Source: Diphasiastrum complanatum (Eukaryota; Streptophyta; Lycopodiopsida; Lycopodiales; Lycopodiaceae). From it: a DNA stretch of 40,033 nt. Shown here piece by piece: positions 15,757 to 26,556 of this stretch. How positions within the stretch are numbered: position 1 is the stretch's first letter; each line of letters begins with the position of its first letter. The stretch lies in contig MU835317.1 in NCBI GenBank assembly GCA_029204225.1, positions 1-40,033 on the forward strand. The letters are read 5' to 3'. Under the pieces are notes generated by a model. It was given only the letters and a program-made list of their open reading frames with translations, made no database searches and had not been told where the DNA came from. Made by a program: the position numbers and the translations under genes.

Positions 15757-16570
15757 TGTGAAAAAAAACAAAAATAAGCTTGGTAGAGGCCAAAAATCTT
15801 GTATATAGGATAAACACACATGTGTGGAGCCTGTTCCCACGTGTGAAACTAGTGTACTTGTCATGTACCATAATCATATATGTTGTACATATGATTTAAT
15901 TCAAGTTCTAGTGGCTAAAATGGCCAAAAACTAGTTTTCTAGAGATATTACATATGGCATCAATTTATTGATTGCATGAGTCAAATATTTTGAATAGGTG
16001 TCACATCCCATGTGTAGAGGACAGCTCACACGTGTGGAAATAGCTGAAGTAGACGAGTTTTTACTTCTAGAAGATTTCCATGAAGATCTACATATAGTAG
16101 GAAATTGGACAAAAAATGCCCAAAATGGAAAGTTTGATCCAAGTGTCAAAATTGCATGATGATGACAAGACATCCATGTGTGAGATTTGATGCATGATCA
16201 GTACCTCGAGCTCCAAGAAGTGTATATATAGAGGCATATTTGGCCATAATCAATGTGAGACATCAATCTTGATTTTGGAAGCAATTTTGGGTGATTCTCT
16301 CCATTTGTCTACATTTGTTTTGATTGTTTTGAGGTTCTATCATAGTGTACTTGATTTTAAGGTTGGAGTCCGTACTCAGACAGAGTTTCACACGTGTGAA
16401 ACTAGAAAGTAAATCTACCTTCATTAATGATTGTTCTTGTTAGGATTTTATGTCTAGAATTGATCTAGATTGATCTTAAAGTAGATTGATAAATCAAGTA
16501 AATCTAACATCCAATCCCTCTTGAGGATCAGATTAGGCTCCACTCTTGGTCCATATTGTACTTTTCCACA
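15757..16570 (+). repeat. 5' LTR of element D (814 bp)
   Basis: Starts TGTGAAAA and ends TTTTCCACA, a TGTG...CACA inverted terminus, directly before the primer site. It includes the 16-bp palindrome TTTCACACGTGTGAAA (16386-16401), related CACACATGTGTG (15815-15826) and CACACGTGTG (16027-16036) palindromes, and a TATA box. The same borders occur in element C (38714-39534), which confirms them. Confidence 0.9.
16223..16230 (+). promoter_or_regulatory. TATA box of element D LTR
   Basis: TATATATA followed by GAG, in the middle of the LTR about 345 bp before its end. It is conserved at the same place in element C (39181-39188). It probably sets the retrotransposon transcription start about 30 bp downstream. 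Confidence 0.65.
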
Positions 16571-16583
16571 TGGTATCAGAGCC
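16571..16583 (+). other. Primer-binding site of element D
   Basis: TGGTATCAGAGCC directly abuts the LTR end CACA, complementary to initiator-Met tRNA. Confidence 0.93.
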
Positions 16584-17161
16584 AAGTACAAGAGGTTTTA
16601 TTGAAATTGATAGGGTTGATCCAAATCAAAGCCAAAATTAGCAAGTTCTAGGAAACTAGTCAAATTTTGGGTAGCGAGTTGGATTTGATAAATATCCTCA
16701 AAATTTTTGGTCCAGAACTTGTTATGGGCTGTAGGAACCTTTTTCACATGTGTGAGGCCGTACAACTCCGGTTTTGACTGAGAAATTTCAAAAATTTGTA
16801 CAATTTGACTCACATACCCAATTTGAGTGATTTTTGGTGCAAAATCAAGCATTTTTTTATAGTGAATCTAATTTTTTGAATAGTTCATGGATTAGATCAG
16901 CCAAAAAATTAAAATTGAAGCTTGGATTAGGTGCATTAATTGATCTTCTCTGATTTTTTGAGTGTATGTTGAAGTTGAAGAGAGATATTGCTAAAAATCA
17001 TAGATTAAGGAGTGATTTTGCAAGTTTGAGACTTTCCATCATTCTAGATTGGTTCATGAGTGATAGGATTGTGTCTATAAGCTTACTAATTGCTAGAAGA
17101 CTTTAGGTTCAGATCTCTTAGAGAAACCATAAGAGTTTATAGTGCTTTTTCACATTCAAAA

Positions 17162-17548
17162 ATGGCATCTATGGGTGGTTTTTTGCTTGAAGCTAGTGAA
17201 AGACTTACATCCACTAATTATACTACTTGGATAGTTCGAATGGAGTCTTTTCTTGTACTTCATGATCTTTATGACATAGTACTTGAGGTGGAAGTAGAAC
17301 CTCAAGGAGGAGTTGAATTGGCAAAGTACAAAAAGAGATGTAGAGTTGCATTACATTGCATAAAGATGAATGTAAGTAATGAACTTTTGAAGGAAATCTC
17401 ATCTTGTACCACATCCAAAGAGGCATGGGATTCATTAAAAGCAATTTATGGATCCAAAAACACTTCAAGGATACTCATTCCTATAAATCAAATTTTTCAA
17501 AGCATGAAAGTGCCCAAAATTATGTCTTTAGGATCAACTATAAATTGA
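17162..17548 (+). pseudogene. Element D gag, truncated and frameshifted
   Basis: Starts MASMGGFLLEASERLTSTNY, then TTWIVRMESFLVLHDLYDIV, a clear match to gag of elements B and E. VALHCIKMNVSNELLKEISS and EAWDSLKAIYGSKNTSR follow. Compared with element B a deletion of about 14 nt near 17505 shifts the frame; the continuation SAQNYVFRINYKLK is read in another frame. Similarity to gag stops near 17545, so only the N-terminal half remains. Confidence 0.9.
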
Positions 17549-18276
17549 AGGGTTCAAAGGATTTGGTCTTGACTTGTGAAGAGGGACTATGTGAAATCTT
17601 GTACTCTCTCTCTAGCATCTTTGATGCCACCCCGACTACCCTCTGGCCGAGGTAGTACCAAATCTTTACCTTTAGTTGTATTTTATGGCTAACAAGGTCT
17701 GTTACATGGTGTAGTTCACGGGATGGTTTCATGATGCAGTGGCTCTTGGCTATGGGGAGCCCCTTCCTCCTCCTAGTCCTTTTGTTTAGATGATTATATG
17801 TTGCATGAAGAAAGCTGTTGATGTTCACAAATTAATTACTGCTTATGATATGACTACTTGTAATGCTGCTGGATTGGATCAAAATTTATACGGATTTTAT
17901 TAAAAAGAAAGAAACCCTTAGCATGGTTGAAAAATTTTATATGGACCTCTCAAACTATGTTGATCGAATTGCTGCTGAAGAAAAGTTCTGCAATATGCAT
18001 ATTCGGAAAGTATTTGCCTGCTTGAAAAAAGAAAATGGTGATTTTTATGCTAATACCCCTATCCCTACCACTGCACCTACTTCACCTCACCCTTTGATCT
18101 TTACTGAAGACCTTGATGAAGACAATGCTTCCCAATTAGGATCTTTCTCACAAGAAATTTGTAAAGTGAGAAATCAATCTGCCTTTGAATTTTGTCAAGC
18201 CAATAGTTGCCAAGTACTGATGGTACCATGTCATATAATTGAATTTAAATCTGCAAAAATTGCTTATAAACTTTGA
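17549..18276 (+). other. Unidentified coding-like relic
   Basis: After the gag break a new sequence begins. A 137-codon open frame (17863-18276) contains KKKETLSMVEKFYMDLSNYV and EEKFCNMHIRKVFACLKKEN, followed by a Pro/Thr-rich stretch. Upstream frames contain GYGEPLPPPSPFV and KAVDVHKLITAYDM-like pieces with frame switches. This resembles a decayed protein-coding sequence, but I do not recognise the family; transposon gag or a captured host exon are both possible. Confidence 0.35.
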
Positions 18277-18529
18277 AGCCTTCCTTCTATCAACTTTCTT
18301 GCACCCATCTCTATTGAGCTTTGGATCGCTCTCTGATCTCAATCTCACTGATGTAGAAGTCCAAACTTGCAAGCTTGTTTCTTTGCATACGAGTCCTTCC
18401 TTTGATACTCCTATTGATTTTGATACTGTCATCAAAATGAGTAGATGTCCTGCTGAGCAGACTTGGGCGAGTACTAGAGGCCACTTTGACACTGACTTTA
18501 ACATAATGAACATACATCAAGCTAGAATC

Positions 18530-19990
18530 TAGAACACATTAGTGAGATATCGTTGTTGATTGATATAAATTTGTCTGTTGGATCGATTTCGATGAATCTA
18601 GATTCCTAGGCAGTAATGGGCTGGACCCATATATCGGTCATCTTGTACTCCTGGGCTAGCATGCATTTCGAATCCTTCAATAGATTTAGATTGTTACTAA
18701 ATAATAACGTATCATCGACATAAAAAGTGATGACTAATACATAGTTGAAATAAACATTTGAGTCTGTCGAGTTTGAAATAAAACCATTCTCGATTAAAAA
18801 AAATGCATTAATTTTCTGAAACCAAGCTCTTGGTGACTGTTTCAGACCATACAGAGCCTTGCGGATTTTGCACATTAGGTGCTCCTTATTCTTGAGCTCG
18901 TATCCCTCTGGCTGTGACATATAAATCCCTCTGACTACGACATATAAATCTCCTCTTCGATAGTCTCGTTGAGGAAGGCAGTCTGGACATCCATTTGGTG
19001 GACTTCGAGATCGGCTCCAGCTGCAAAGGAGAGTAGTCGAATCGAAGCATGCTTAATGACAGGGCTGAAGGTCTCCGAATAATCCAGATCTGGAATCTGG
19101 GAGAAGCCTTTGGCGACAAGCTTGGCCTTGTATCGATTTAATCTTCTTCAGTATCATACTTCAATTTGAATATCCATTTGCATGAAATCAGATTTCGATC
19201 CTTTGGCAGCTGAGTTACAGTCCATGTTTGATTCTCAATAAGAGAATTGAATGCGATGTCCATTGCAGCTTTCCACTGGTCAGCATCAGGAGTCGACATT
19301 GCCTCAGATACAGTGCATGGTTCCTGCACAAAGTAGCAGACTGGATCATTTATAAATTGGGATGGAGATTGTCTTGATCAGTTCGATCTTCTGGGTTGAA
19401 CTTCGATCCTTTGATGTGTTTTGACTTGTTGAGGGTCAAACTCATTGTCGAAGTCTGTGTCGATCTTCTGATCACAGTCCTGAGTTCCGAATTAGTTCGA
19501 CTCTAGGATATGAATTCAATGGCACTTTTCCCTTGTGGTCGATAAATTGGTCTTCCACAAAAATGACGTCTCTACTTGTGAATGCTTTCTAGGTGTCCAA
19601 ATTGTAGAGTTTGTATGTCTTGTGATATGGGAAATAGCCGATGAAAATCGACTTTTTACTAGTGTCGTCCAACTTCTTTCTTAGATCAGCAGGGATTTGA
19701 GCGTAGGCTATGCATCCAAACACTCGAATATTTTTGAGTGATGGTTTCAATCATGTCCACACCTCATAAGGTGTCTTGCCATTCAGGGCCTTTGTAATGG
19801 ATCGATTTTGTAGATAGGTGGCTGTAGTAACAGCTTTTGCCCAGAATTTCTTTGGAAGAGAGGCATGGGCCAACATGCTCTTGGCACTTTTGATGAGTGT
19901 CTGATTCTTCCTTTCAGCTACAAACACCATTGCGAGTCGAATGAGAAATTTTGCGATCAAAAGAGAAACTTTTGGAATATTCTCCTAAAT
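18530..19990 (-). pseudogene. Copia pol relic F (integrase end and reverse transcriptase)
   Basis: From right to left the minus strand encodes AERKNQTLIKSAKSMLAHAS and YLQNRSITKALNGKTPYEVW (integrase end), RVFGCIAYAQIPADLRKKLD and IGYFPYHKTYKLYN (linker), then ENQTWTVTQLPKDRNLISCK and WIFKLKYD (RT start). After frame changes come ALYGLKQSPRAWFQKINAF, the active site FYVDDTLLF, and GPAHYCLGI plus QIYINQQRYL beyond it. Gag, protease, RNase H and LTRs are not visible. A duplicated GACATATAAATC segment at about 18917-18950 adds to the damage. Confidence 0.88.
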
Positions 19991-21970
19991 TCTCTCAAAA
20001 GTGTCTTAAATCAGGGTGCTTTTCAGAAACACCTTGCGCATGCATAAAACATGTTTGAAAAATGACCAAAAAAAGGTGATTTTGAACATTTTCAAGATTT
20101 TTGAACTTTAAAAAAGACATGGTTTGCAAGTCACTTTTCATAATGAAATTTAAAATAAAATAACAAAAAATTGAAACATATTAAAATTTGCTCTATTTTC
20201 AAAACCATGCATTTTGACACAATAAACTATACACAATAATGTCTTGACTTCATGCATTTTACAAAATTAAACGGTATTCTTCTGCAAAATGTCCAGATAT
20301 TTATGCTTCTTGCACTAATATCAATACATACAAAAAAAAAATTACATGGGACTTTCACTCTCGTAGCCATCTCTGTACCCCTCGTGAACCACGAAGCAGA
20401 TCCTGAAGATGTTGTAGAAATGGCTTTGTTGAAAACAATGGGTCTCCGCCCATTTGGCTTGTTAAGCACTCTAATGAATGGGTATAAAAAATACACCAAC
20501 TATGCATTACATGTGATATTTCCAAATATCTTTCTAAACGGTCACAGCCTAGACAAGTGTAATGTTCTAGTGTTATGAAATCTCCGTGTTATCTTCAATT
20601 GCATAGAAATATAATTTCATATTTTCCTTTGCCGCAAAAAGTTGTAGACATGTGCTAAATATTTAGATTACTAGAGCATAACAGAGAACAGTAAATTCAA
20701 GACTCTGCAAATAGAAGTTTGGGATATATTTGGATTTAGATAGCAACGTTATTGTCATATCATATTTATTTGCAAAGAGGACATAACAAGATACAGTCTC
20801 TTCTACAACCAATTTGTTGGCCTTCTTAGCCAGGGTTTCCCGGAACATTATGCATAACCATTAATAGATCATTTGAGCTCTGATCATTAGTAAATAAAAA
20901 CTGCACTGGAATGGCATTTTGAGCCCCTAATCATATTTCATGGATATGGAGAATCTAATCATGTAATGGAAAGCCACCTATTCTTTTTTTTCATCGGAAT
21001 GAATCACCTGAAAATCCATCTCAGTTCGATCATCCACAAATGAGCATCAGCCTGCTAGCTATGGAGGATCGAACGGAAAAGCCACCTAAATTTTTTTTGG
21101 GTATGAAGGAACCACCTAAAAATCCATCTAAGTTGGATTGTCCACAACATGAGCATCATCTGCTAGCCTCCCTGCTAAATCTTTTTTCAGTTGGATTGTT
21201 TAGGACTCCATAGCCAACAACGACTATGAGCAACAATTACTTTTGTGCAAATAACCTTTAAATTTGCTCGCACCTAATTTGTTCTATGCAAATAGTTGCT
21301 TTTTGCATATTTTTTCTTAATATTGCTAATACAAATGTAAAGAAGAGTAAAAGGCATTCCAATAGAAGCAGATAAATCAAGAAACAAAATTTAATAAACA
21401 GGTTTGCCTTTCAAGCAGCAGTCTATCGGATGAACATCTTCTAGCTAGTTAAAGCCTTGTAAGCATAATTGTAAAGACATGAAAGCTAAACATTAGATGC
21501 ATCAAATGCCTAAAAAAAATGAAGCCCATTAAAAATGATCGTTGAGATATGTTTGAAGCCAAACGCTACCTATTTCTCTACTCTTCTGAAATGTACACTA
21601 ACACAAAACTTGTGCTGCTCAACCTTTCCCCTCAAAATGTTCTTTGCCTTTTGATCAAGTTCCTTATAAATTTAAACTCAAGAACATGATAGTAAAGTGA
21701 GTTCTGACTTCTGTTCAACAATCCCCGTTTTGACTTATGTTCTCAACAATTGTACACCCAAAACTCAACGAATAGTTGAGCTTTGACATGAGGTCTAATT
21801 AAGTTTTAAAGGAATCAAAAGGCATAATGTCATTGCAACCCTTGTGTTTTAAAAATAATACTTCACAGGCCAGAAAGGGTTAACAATAACGTTATCCTCA
21901 GCATTCAGTTTCCTAAAAAAGGTTGAGACCTAAACTCAGGAAAAAAAATGTGAAGCTGCATCCCCCCGCC
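19991..21970. other. Non-coding AT-rich DNA, one doubtful exon-like frame
   Basis: I see no confident gene. At about 20375-20490 a plus-strand frame (VNHEADPEDVVEMALLKTMG, LRPFGLLSTLMNG) is bordered by AG and by GTATAA, so a host exon is conceivable, but no neighbouring exon or family supports it. Confidence 0.4.
20969..21167. repeat. Tandem duplication of about 92 bp
   Basis: 20969-21059 and 21075-21167 share GAAAAGCCACCTA, a poly-T run, CACCTGAAAATCCATCT and GAGCATCA...CTGCTAGC, with about 80% identity by eye. Confidence 0.8.
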
Positions 21971-21972
21971 AA

Positions 21973-23502
21973 TCTTTAATGACTGGTTTTTCTACCACTG
22001 GTTCTGGAAGGCAGCACCAATCTAATCCTACCCATTATTTAAGTTATGAATCTCATATGTAATATCAAATTTGCATAACTTGTGAAGAACACAAATGAGT
22101 AAAATTAAGACGATTGACGTAGCGAGAAAGCAATTCAATGGATCGCAAAAGCAAATGATATGCCCACAGATTGGAGCAGAAGTTGGAGTTTTACTAATCA
22201 GTTAAATTTGTCAACATTTGAATGCAAACAGGGGTGTTTTTAATCAACGAAATAGAACGCATGGATGGATGAAAACGGGTGAATACGTGCTCGCAAACAT
22301 GAGTTGCATGAAGAAACAATGTTCTTTAACGACTGGTTTTTCTTCCACTGGTTCTGGAAGGCGGCACCAATCTAATACCACCCATTTTTTTATATTTTTT
22401 TTTTCTCTAGAAAGAACTCCATATGTTCGCAAAATAAATCAGAAGGAAATGATGTGAACCTGAAGCCAGAGTATCTTTGCAGAAGAGTCCGCAGAAGAAA
22501 GAGTAACAAAAACTATCACTCAAACTAGAAGCAAATTTCTTGATAATATCATTTAATATAAGAGATGAGAGAACTTTGGAGAGTGCTATCCAAAGACTTC
22601 GCCAAGAGAACTTCGAAATCTTGAAATTCTATCATAGTCAGGTAGATAATCATAGTTACCTCAAGTTATGAACCTCATATCTAATATCAAAAATGGGTAA
22701 AGTTAAGTCGATTGACGTAGCGAGAAAGCAATTCAATGGATCGCAAATTCAGCAGATGATATGCCCACAGATTGGAACAGAAGTTGGAGTTTTCCTGATC
22801 AGTCAAACGCATTGAATTCATCAAGGTTTGAATGAGGAGTGTTTTAAATCAATGAAATAGAATACATTGGATGAAAATGGGTGAATACGTGCTCGCAAAC
22901 ATGAGCTACATGAAGAAACGATGTTTTTTAAATATACTCTAAATCTTCAATCACTTATCTGCTTGTGGTAATGTGACGTCTGGACATAGTAGTGAGCATT
23001 GAGTATACATATGATGGGTAATTGTATAATGTATGATTATGGGGATTATGGGCTTTCAGAGACTTAGGGAGAAAGCATTTTATATTCCCATTGGGCGGAA
23101 ATTGGGTGGGTCCATAAGAGGTTTCAAGTACATACAGGGGAGTCGGGCAAATGACACCTTGCTGACTCTCTTGGCTAAAACCAGTCTTTTCCTGTAGCAG
23201 TAGCAATTCTAAGAGTGATTTGTTACTGCCACTGGTTCTGGAAGGCAGCACCAATCTTATCCCACCCATTTTTTATACAATTATTTTTTTGGAAAGAACC
23301 CTGTATGTGAGAAAAATAAATCAGAAGGAGATGACGCAAAGCCATAGTATCTCTGCATAATATCTTTGCATAAGAGACCGCCATGCGAACTTGAAGCCAA
23401 AGTATCTTCGCAGAAGAGTCCGCCGAAGAAAGAGTAACAAAAATTATCATTCAAATAGTAGAAGCAAATTTCTCAATATGATCTAATATAAGAGATGAGA
23501 AT
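21973..23502. repeat. Complex tandem duplication (blocks X, Y, Z)
   Basis: Block X (CCACTGGTTCTGGAAGGC then A/GGCACCAATCT) is at 21973-22035, 22321-22385 and 23227-23275. Block Y (AGTTATGAA through ACATGAG and GAAGAAAC) is at 22041-22325 and 22663-22935. Block Z (AAATAAATCAGAAGGA through AGAGATGAGA) is at 22386-22575 and 23265-23502. The order X-Y-X-Z / Y-insert-X-Z shows a duplicated Y-X-Z unit, with about 290 bp of unrelated DNA (22936-23226) inserted in the second. No transposon protein is encoded. Confidence 0.8.
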
Positions 23503-23507
23503 GGTTG

Positions 23508-23580
23508 ATTGATGCCTGATTTACGCTCAAACTTCCGCAGGCAGGCTGATTGATGCCTGATTTCCTCTCATACTTCCGCT
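23508..23580. repeat. Short tandem duplication of about 35 bp
   Basis: TGATTGATGCCTGATTT followed by CTCA-ACTTCCGC-like sequence occurs at 23508-23538 and 23547-23580. Confidence 0.75.
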
Positions 23581-23756
23581 GGATTCAATGGCGGCGTTCT
23601 GTATATCAGCTGCTGATGATCCTGAGAATGCAAGACATCATCATTTATTTACATAACCTTCTTTGCTCTCAATCACATCCAGGCAATTGCTCATGCTCAA
23701 CAACTCCTCAGAAGAGCGTTAGCTCATTAGTTGAATTTCTGCCATTTCTCAGTATT

Positions 23757-24579
23757 TCACCCATGCATCCTGGTCCCTCTTAGTAAATGAAGTGTGCTTC
23801 GACCTGAATCATTGATTCTGGTAATTGAGAACGGATTTTTGGTCAGATTTGGAACGTGGAGAACGTTGGACAGCAACTTAACTTCACCTTTCTGAAATTT
23901 GACCCTAACTGTTTCTTCACCCTCAATAGAATGAGATAAGTTGTCTCCAAGTTGCACAACTCAAGAGTGGGTGAATGACTTGTAGTCTTTGAACTAGTCT
24001 TGATGGTGAGTCATATGTTGTGTTGCTCCAGAGTCCAGATACCAAGAATTGATATCGTGTTGTTCTCCAACTTTGTCATGAAAGCTGCTTCATCATCCTC
24101 TTGTTGCTAGATCGAGTGACTGGTTGTTGCACAATGTGCTTGTTGCTGAAACTGCTTCTTCTTTTCATTGTTGTATTTTAAAGTTCTGTAGTCCTTGATA
24201 TCATGACCAGTCCTCTTACAGTATCTGCAGGATAGTTTTTGCATTAGTTGGAATGATGAAGATCCTAAAGTTCATTGTATGTTTGATACATGCTGCTGTA
24301 TATTGTTCTTCTTGTCAGGATAATCTGACTGTGCAGATCTCTTATATCTAAACTTCTGATTTCCTTTTGAGTATAGAGCTTGAGGATCCGATTCTGAGCC
24401 AGAGGAGGATGCAATCTTTTTTATCTCCTCTTGTAGAAGCATCGAAATTACTCTTGATAGAGTGAGATGCTCCTGGGTTGAAATTTCCATGACCTAGTTT
24501 GCATAGGCATCAGGTAGACTCGATAATAGAGTCATAACGACATCAGAATCTTCTATGACTAAGCTAGTTGCAGTCATCT
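23757..24579 (-). pseudogene. Copia gag-protease relic G
   Basis: The minus strand from 24579 reads MTATSLVIEDSDVVMTLLSS then LPDAYAN, a UBN2 gag segment. A stop follows, then MEISTQEHLTLSRVISMLLQ. Near 24230-24190 a zinc-knuckle-like CRYCKRTGHDIKDY has its last Cys changed to Tyr. The protease motif WYLDSGATQHMTHHQD lies near 24000-24050, followed by a stop. Then LLSNVLHVPNLTKNPFSITR leads toward the pre-integrase region, and similarity ends near 23805. It differs from elements A, B and D, so it is another copia lineage. Confidence 0.85.
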
Positions 24580-24814
24580 GTAACGGGTTTTGGCTAGTTG
24601 GAAAAGCCTTAGCCACACCCTAGATTAAGCTTAGTTAGGTTGTAATGTTAGTTCCCCGAGCATCAGTTGGAAAAGCCCTTATGCTCTCTCTTCTCTTTTT
24701 CGCTTGTATGTTTTTATGTAGATCTTAGACTCGTGGACGACCGGTCTACCGCTATGCTACAACCTGAACCATAGATAGACCTAGCCACCGCATAATTAGA
24801 TTTAAGCAAGGTTA

Positions 24815-25395
24815 AGAACATGGATGTGTATCTTGAACCGCTTATTGACGAGTTGGAAGATTTATGAAAATGGATAAAAGCATATGACATTTCGCACCCC
24901 TTACACATGAGAGAGATTTTACATTACATGCCATTGTAATGTGAACAATGCATGACTATCCAGGATTAAGGGAATGCTCAGGTAATCATTCAGTCAATGT
25001 CTATTCTGTGTACATAGGAGTTTGTTTACAATTACATACTACTACTTTTTGACATTTACATGATATACTACAATATTACTGCTAGAATTAGTCTTTTAAC
25101 ATGTATTTTTTTTTATTAGTGATTGAAAGTATCCATTTGTTGGGCAGGTTTCTCAATGGCTAGAAAACATGCTTGTTTTTTGTGTGGGCCAAATCTTGTG
25201 GCAAGATATTCTTATAGTCTCAAAAAAGTTGTTTATGAAAATCATCGTAAATACTTGCATGAAGGCCATCCAATCAGAAACATTCATGGAAGATGTTTTG
25301 GAGGAAGAGTTGAGAGAGAAATACCTCCAAAGAGGATGTCTGTGGAAGAATGATGAAGACTTTGGTAGGAGTCTCAAGAAAAACCAATTGAAAGT
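24815..25395 (+). pseudogene. CACTA (En/Spm) TNP2-type transposase relic
   Basis: From 24817 a frame gives MDVYLEPLIDELEDL, a stop, then KWIKAYDISHP. This is the 'IDVYLQPLIEELKxLW...YDxS' signature of plant TNP2 transposases. After about 200 bp of unrelated or intronic sequence, 25160-25353 encodes ARKHACFLCGPNLVARYSYS, then KKVVYENHRKYLHEGHPIRN and FGGRVEREIPPKRMSVEE. That fits the TNP2 zinc-binding and 'GHRRFLPxxHPYRR...FDGKxExRxxP' region. The sequence expected between the two parts (RAALLWTINDFPAYGNLSGW in active elements) is missing. No terminal inverted repeats were found. Confidence 0.75.
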
Positions 25396-25455
25396 ATGAA
25401 AAGGTTATCTATATTTCATCGTTTTTAATATTGGAATAATCTTTTGATTAATCAC

Positions 25456-26088
25456 CTACTTGATTCCATGCACATATTTAAAAATGTGGGTGAATCTATA
25501 TAAAAGCACTTGATTGTCTTGTCTTGATTCTTCATAAATAAGCACAATTTGGAGTGCCTCCAAGCTTGGTAGCTCCTCCTTAATGGCATAGGATTGGACA
25601 AGATTGTCAAATTCATTTCTCAAGCCATTGAGAATGACTTGGACTAGCTCACTTTGATTGATGGAATCACCAATGCATGCAAGCTCCCTATGAATATCCT
25701 TGACTCTCAAAACATAATTAGATGCACTCTCATCACTCTTTTGGCTACTTTGAAAGATTTGATTTCCAAGAGTGAGGAGCCTAGAGGTGTTCTTAGCCTC
25801 ATAGATAGTCTTGAGACAATCCCAAGCTTCTTTGGCTATATTGCAAGTACCTATATCTCTCAATATTTCATTAGAGACATTCATCTTAATGTAGTGGAGA
25901 GCCATCCTAGCTCTCCTCTTGTATTTTTGAACCTCTTGAAGAACTTGAGGTTCTTCTTCAAGGCCAAGAACAATGTCCATCACATCTTGAAGGATCAAGA
26001 TGGACTCCATCCTCAACTTCCATATTGAATAGTTTGAAGTGGACAATCTCTCACTTGGTTCCAACAAGAATGAACCCATTGAAGCCAT
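25456..26088 (-). pseudogene. Copia gag relic E, N-terminal two thirds
   Basis: Open frame of 210 codons starting MASMGSFLLEPSERLSTSNY and carrying ALHYIKMNVSNEILRDIG, EAWDCLKTIYEAKNTSRLL and ELVQVILNGLRNEFDNLVQS, the same gag clade as elements B and D. Similarity ends after VLIYEESRQ near 25515; the last 20 or so codons are unrelated, so the C-terminal part and zinc knuckle are lost at a truncation beside the CACTA relic. This is the longest uninterrupted gag outside element B. Confidence 0.9.
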
Positions 26089-26543
26089 CTAAGGTGAAGA
26101 GAACTCAAATAATGAATAATAAATGTTGCTACACACTCTCAATAGGATCCAATTATGATGTGCTATCAACTCCTATGAAAGATCTTGCAACAAATTGTAA
26201 ATTGATTCTCACTAGCTATCTCAATCTCTCCAAAACCACAACCAAATGGAACGAAACTGATTGCATCAGAAACTAGACAAAAATAGCTTCAAAACAAGCT
26301 ATCTAGCAAGATTTTTGAATCAAACATGGAAGAAAACTCTCAAACTGAAATTGGATGTTCCTCACACGTGTGTGAGCACCTGATTCCGTATAGTACCAGG
26401 TCAAACCCAATCAATGCCCTATTGATCTCTTTTGATCCAAAATTGAACAAGATAGCTAGGAAAATGGATCTTGACAATTTCTAGCTCAATATTAGTAGAA
26501 AATTTTCACACTAATGGATGAAAATGCATGGTAACCTTAGGTA

Positions 26544-26556
26544 GGCTCTGATACCA
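26544..26556 (-). other. Primer-binding site of element E
   Basis: Minus-strand TGGTATCAGAGCC, directly next to CACA read on the minus strand (TGTG at 26557). The leader between it and the gag start holds the CTCACAC/GTGTGAG inverted repeat at 26361-26376. Confidence 0.92.

Larger units (their letters stand above)
15757..17548 (+). mobile_element. Copia element D, 5' part only
   Basis: Plus-strand order is 5' LTR, primer site, about 580 bp leader and truncated gag. The LTR and leader match element C at 38714-40033, mostly 85-95% by segment, so C and D are one family. The copy breaks off inside gag near 17548, where unrelated sequence begins. Protease, integrase, RT and the 3' LTR are missing nearby. 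Confidence 0.9.

Noticed and set aside
16598-16852. Minus-strand frame in the leader of element D, also found in element C (39580-39816).
   Set aside because: Both copies are open and similar because the leaders are homologous; the strand is antisense to the element and no protein family is recognised. It could be revisited if antisense transcripts are found.
20252-20578. A 108-codon frame with an exon-like middle part.
   Set aside because: Borders fit splice sites, but no family or neighbouring exon supports a gene; left as a remark in the region entry.
21973-23502. Possible CRISPR-like or satellite array because blocks recur.
   Set aside because: Blocks are long, few, and irregularly spaced; the pattern is a segmental duplication in plant DNA.
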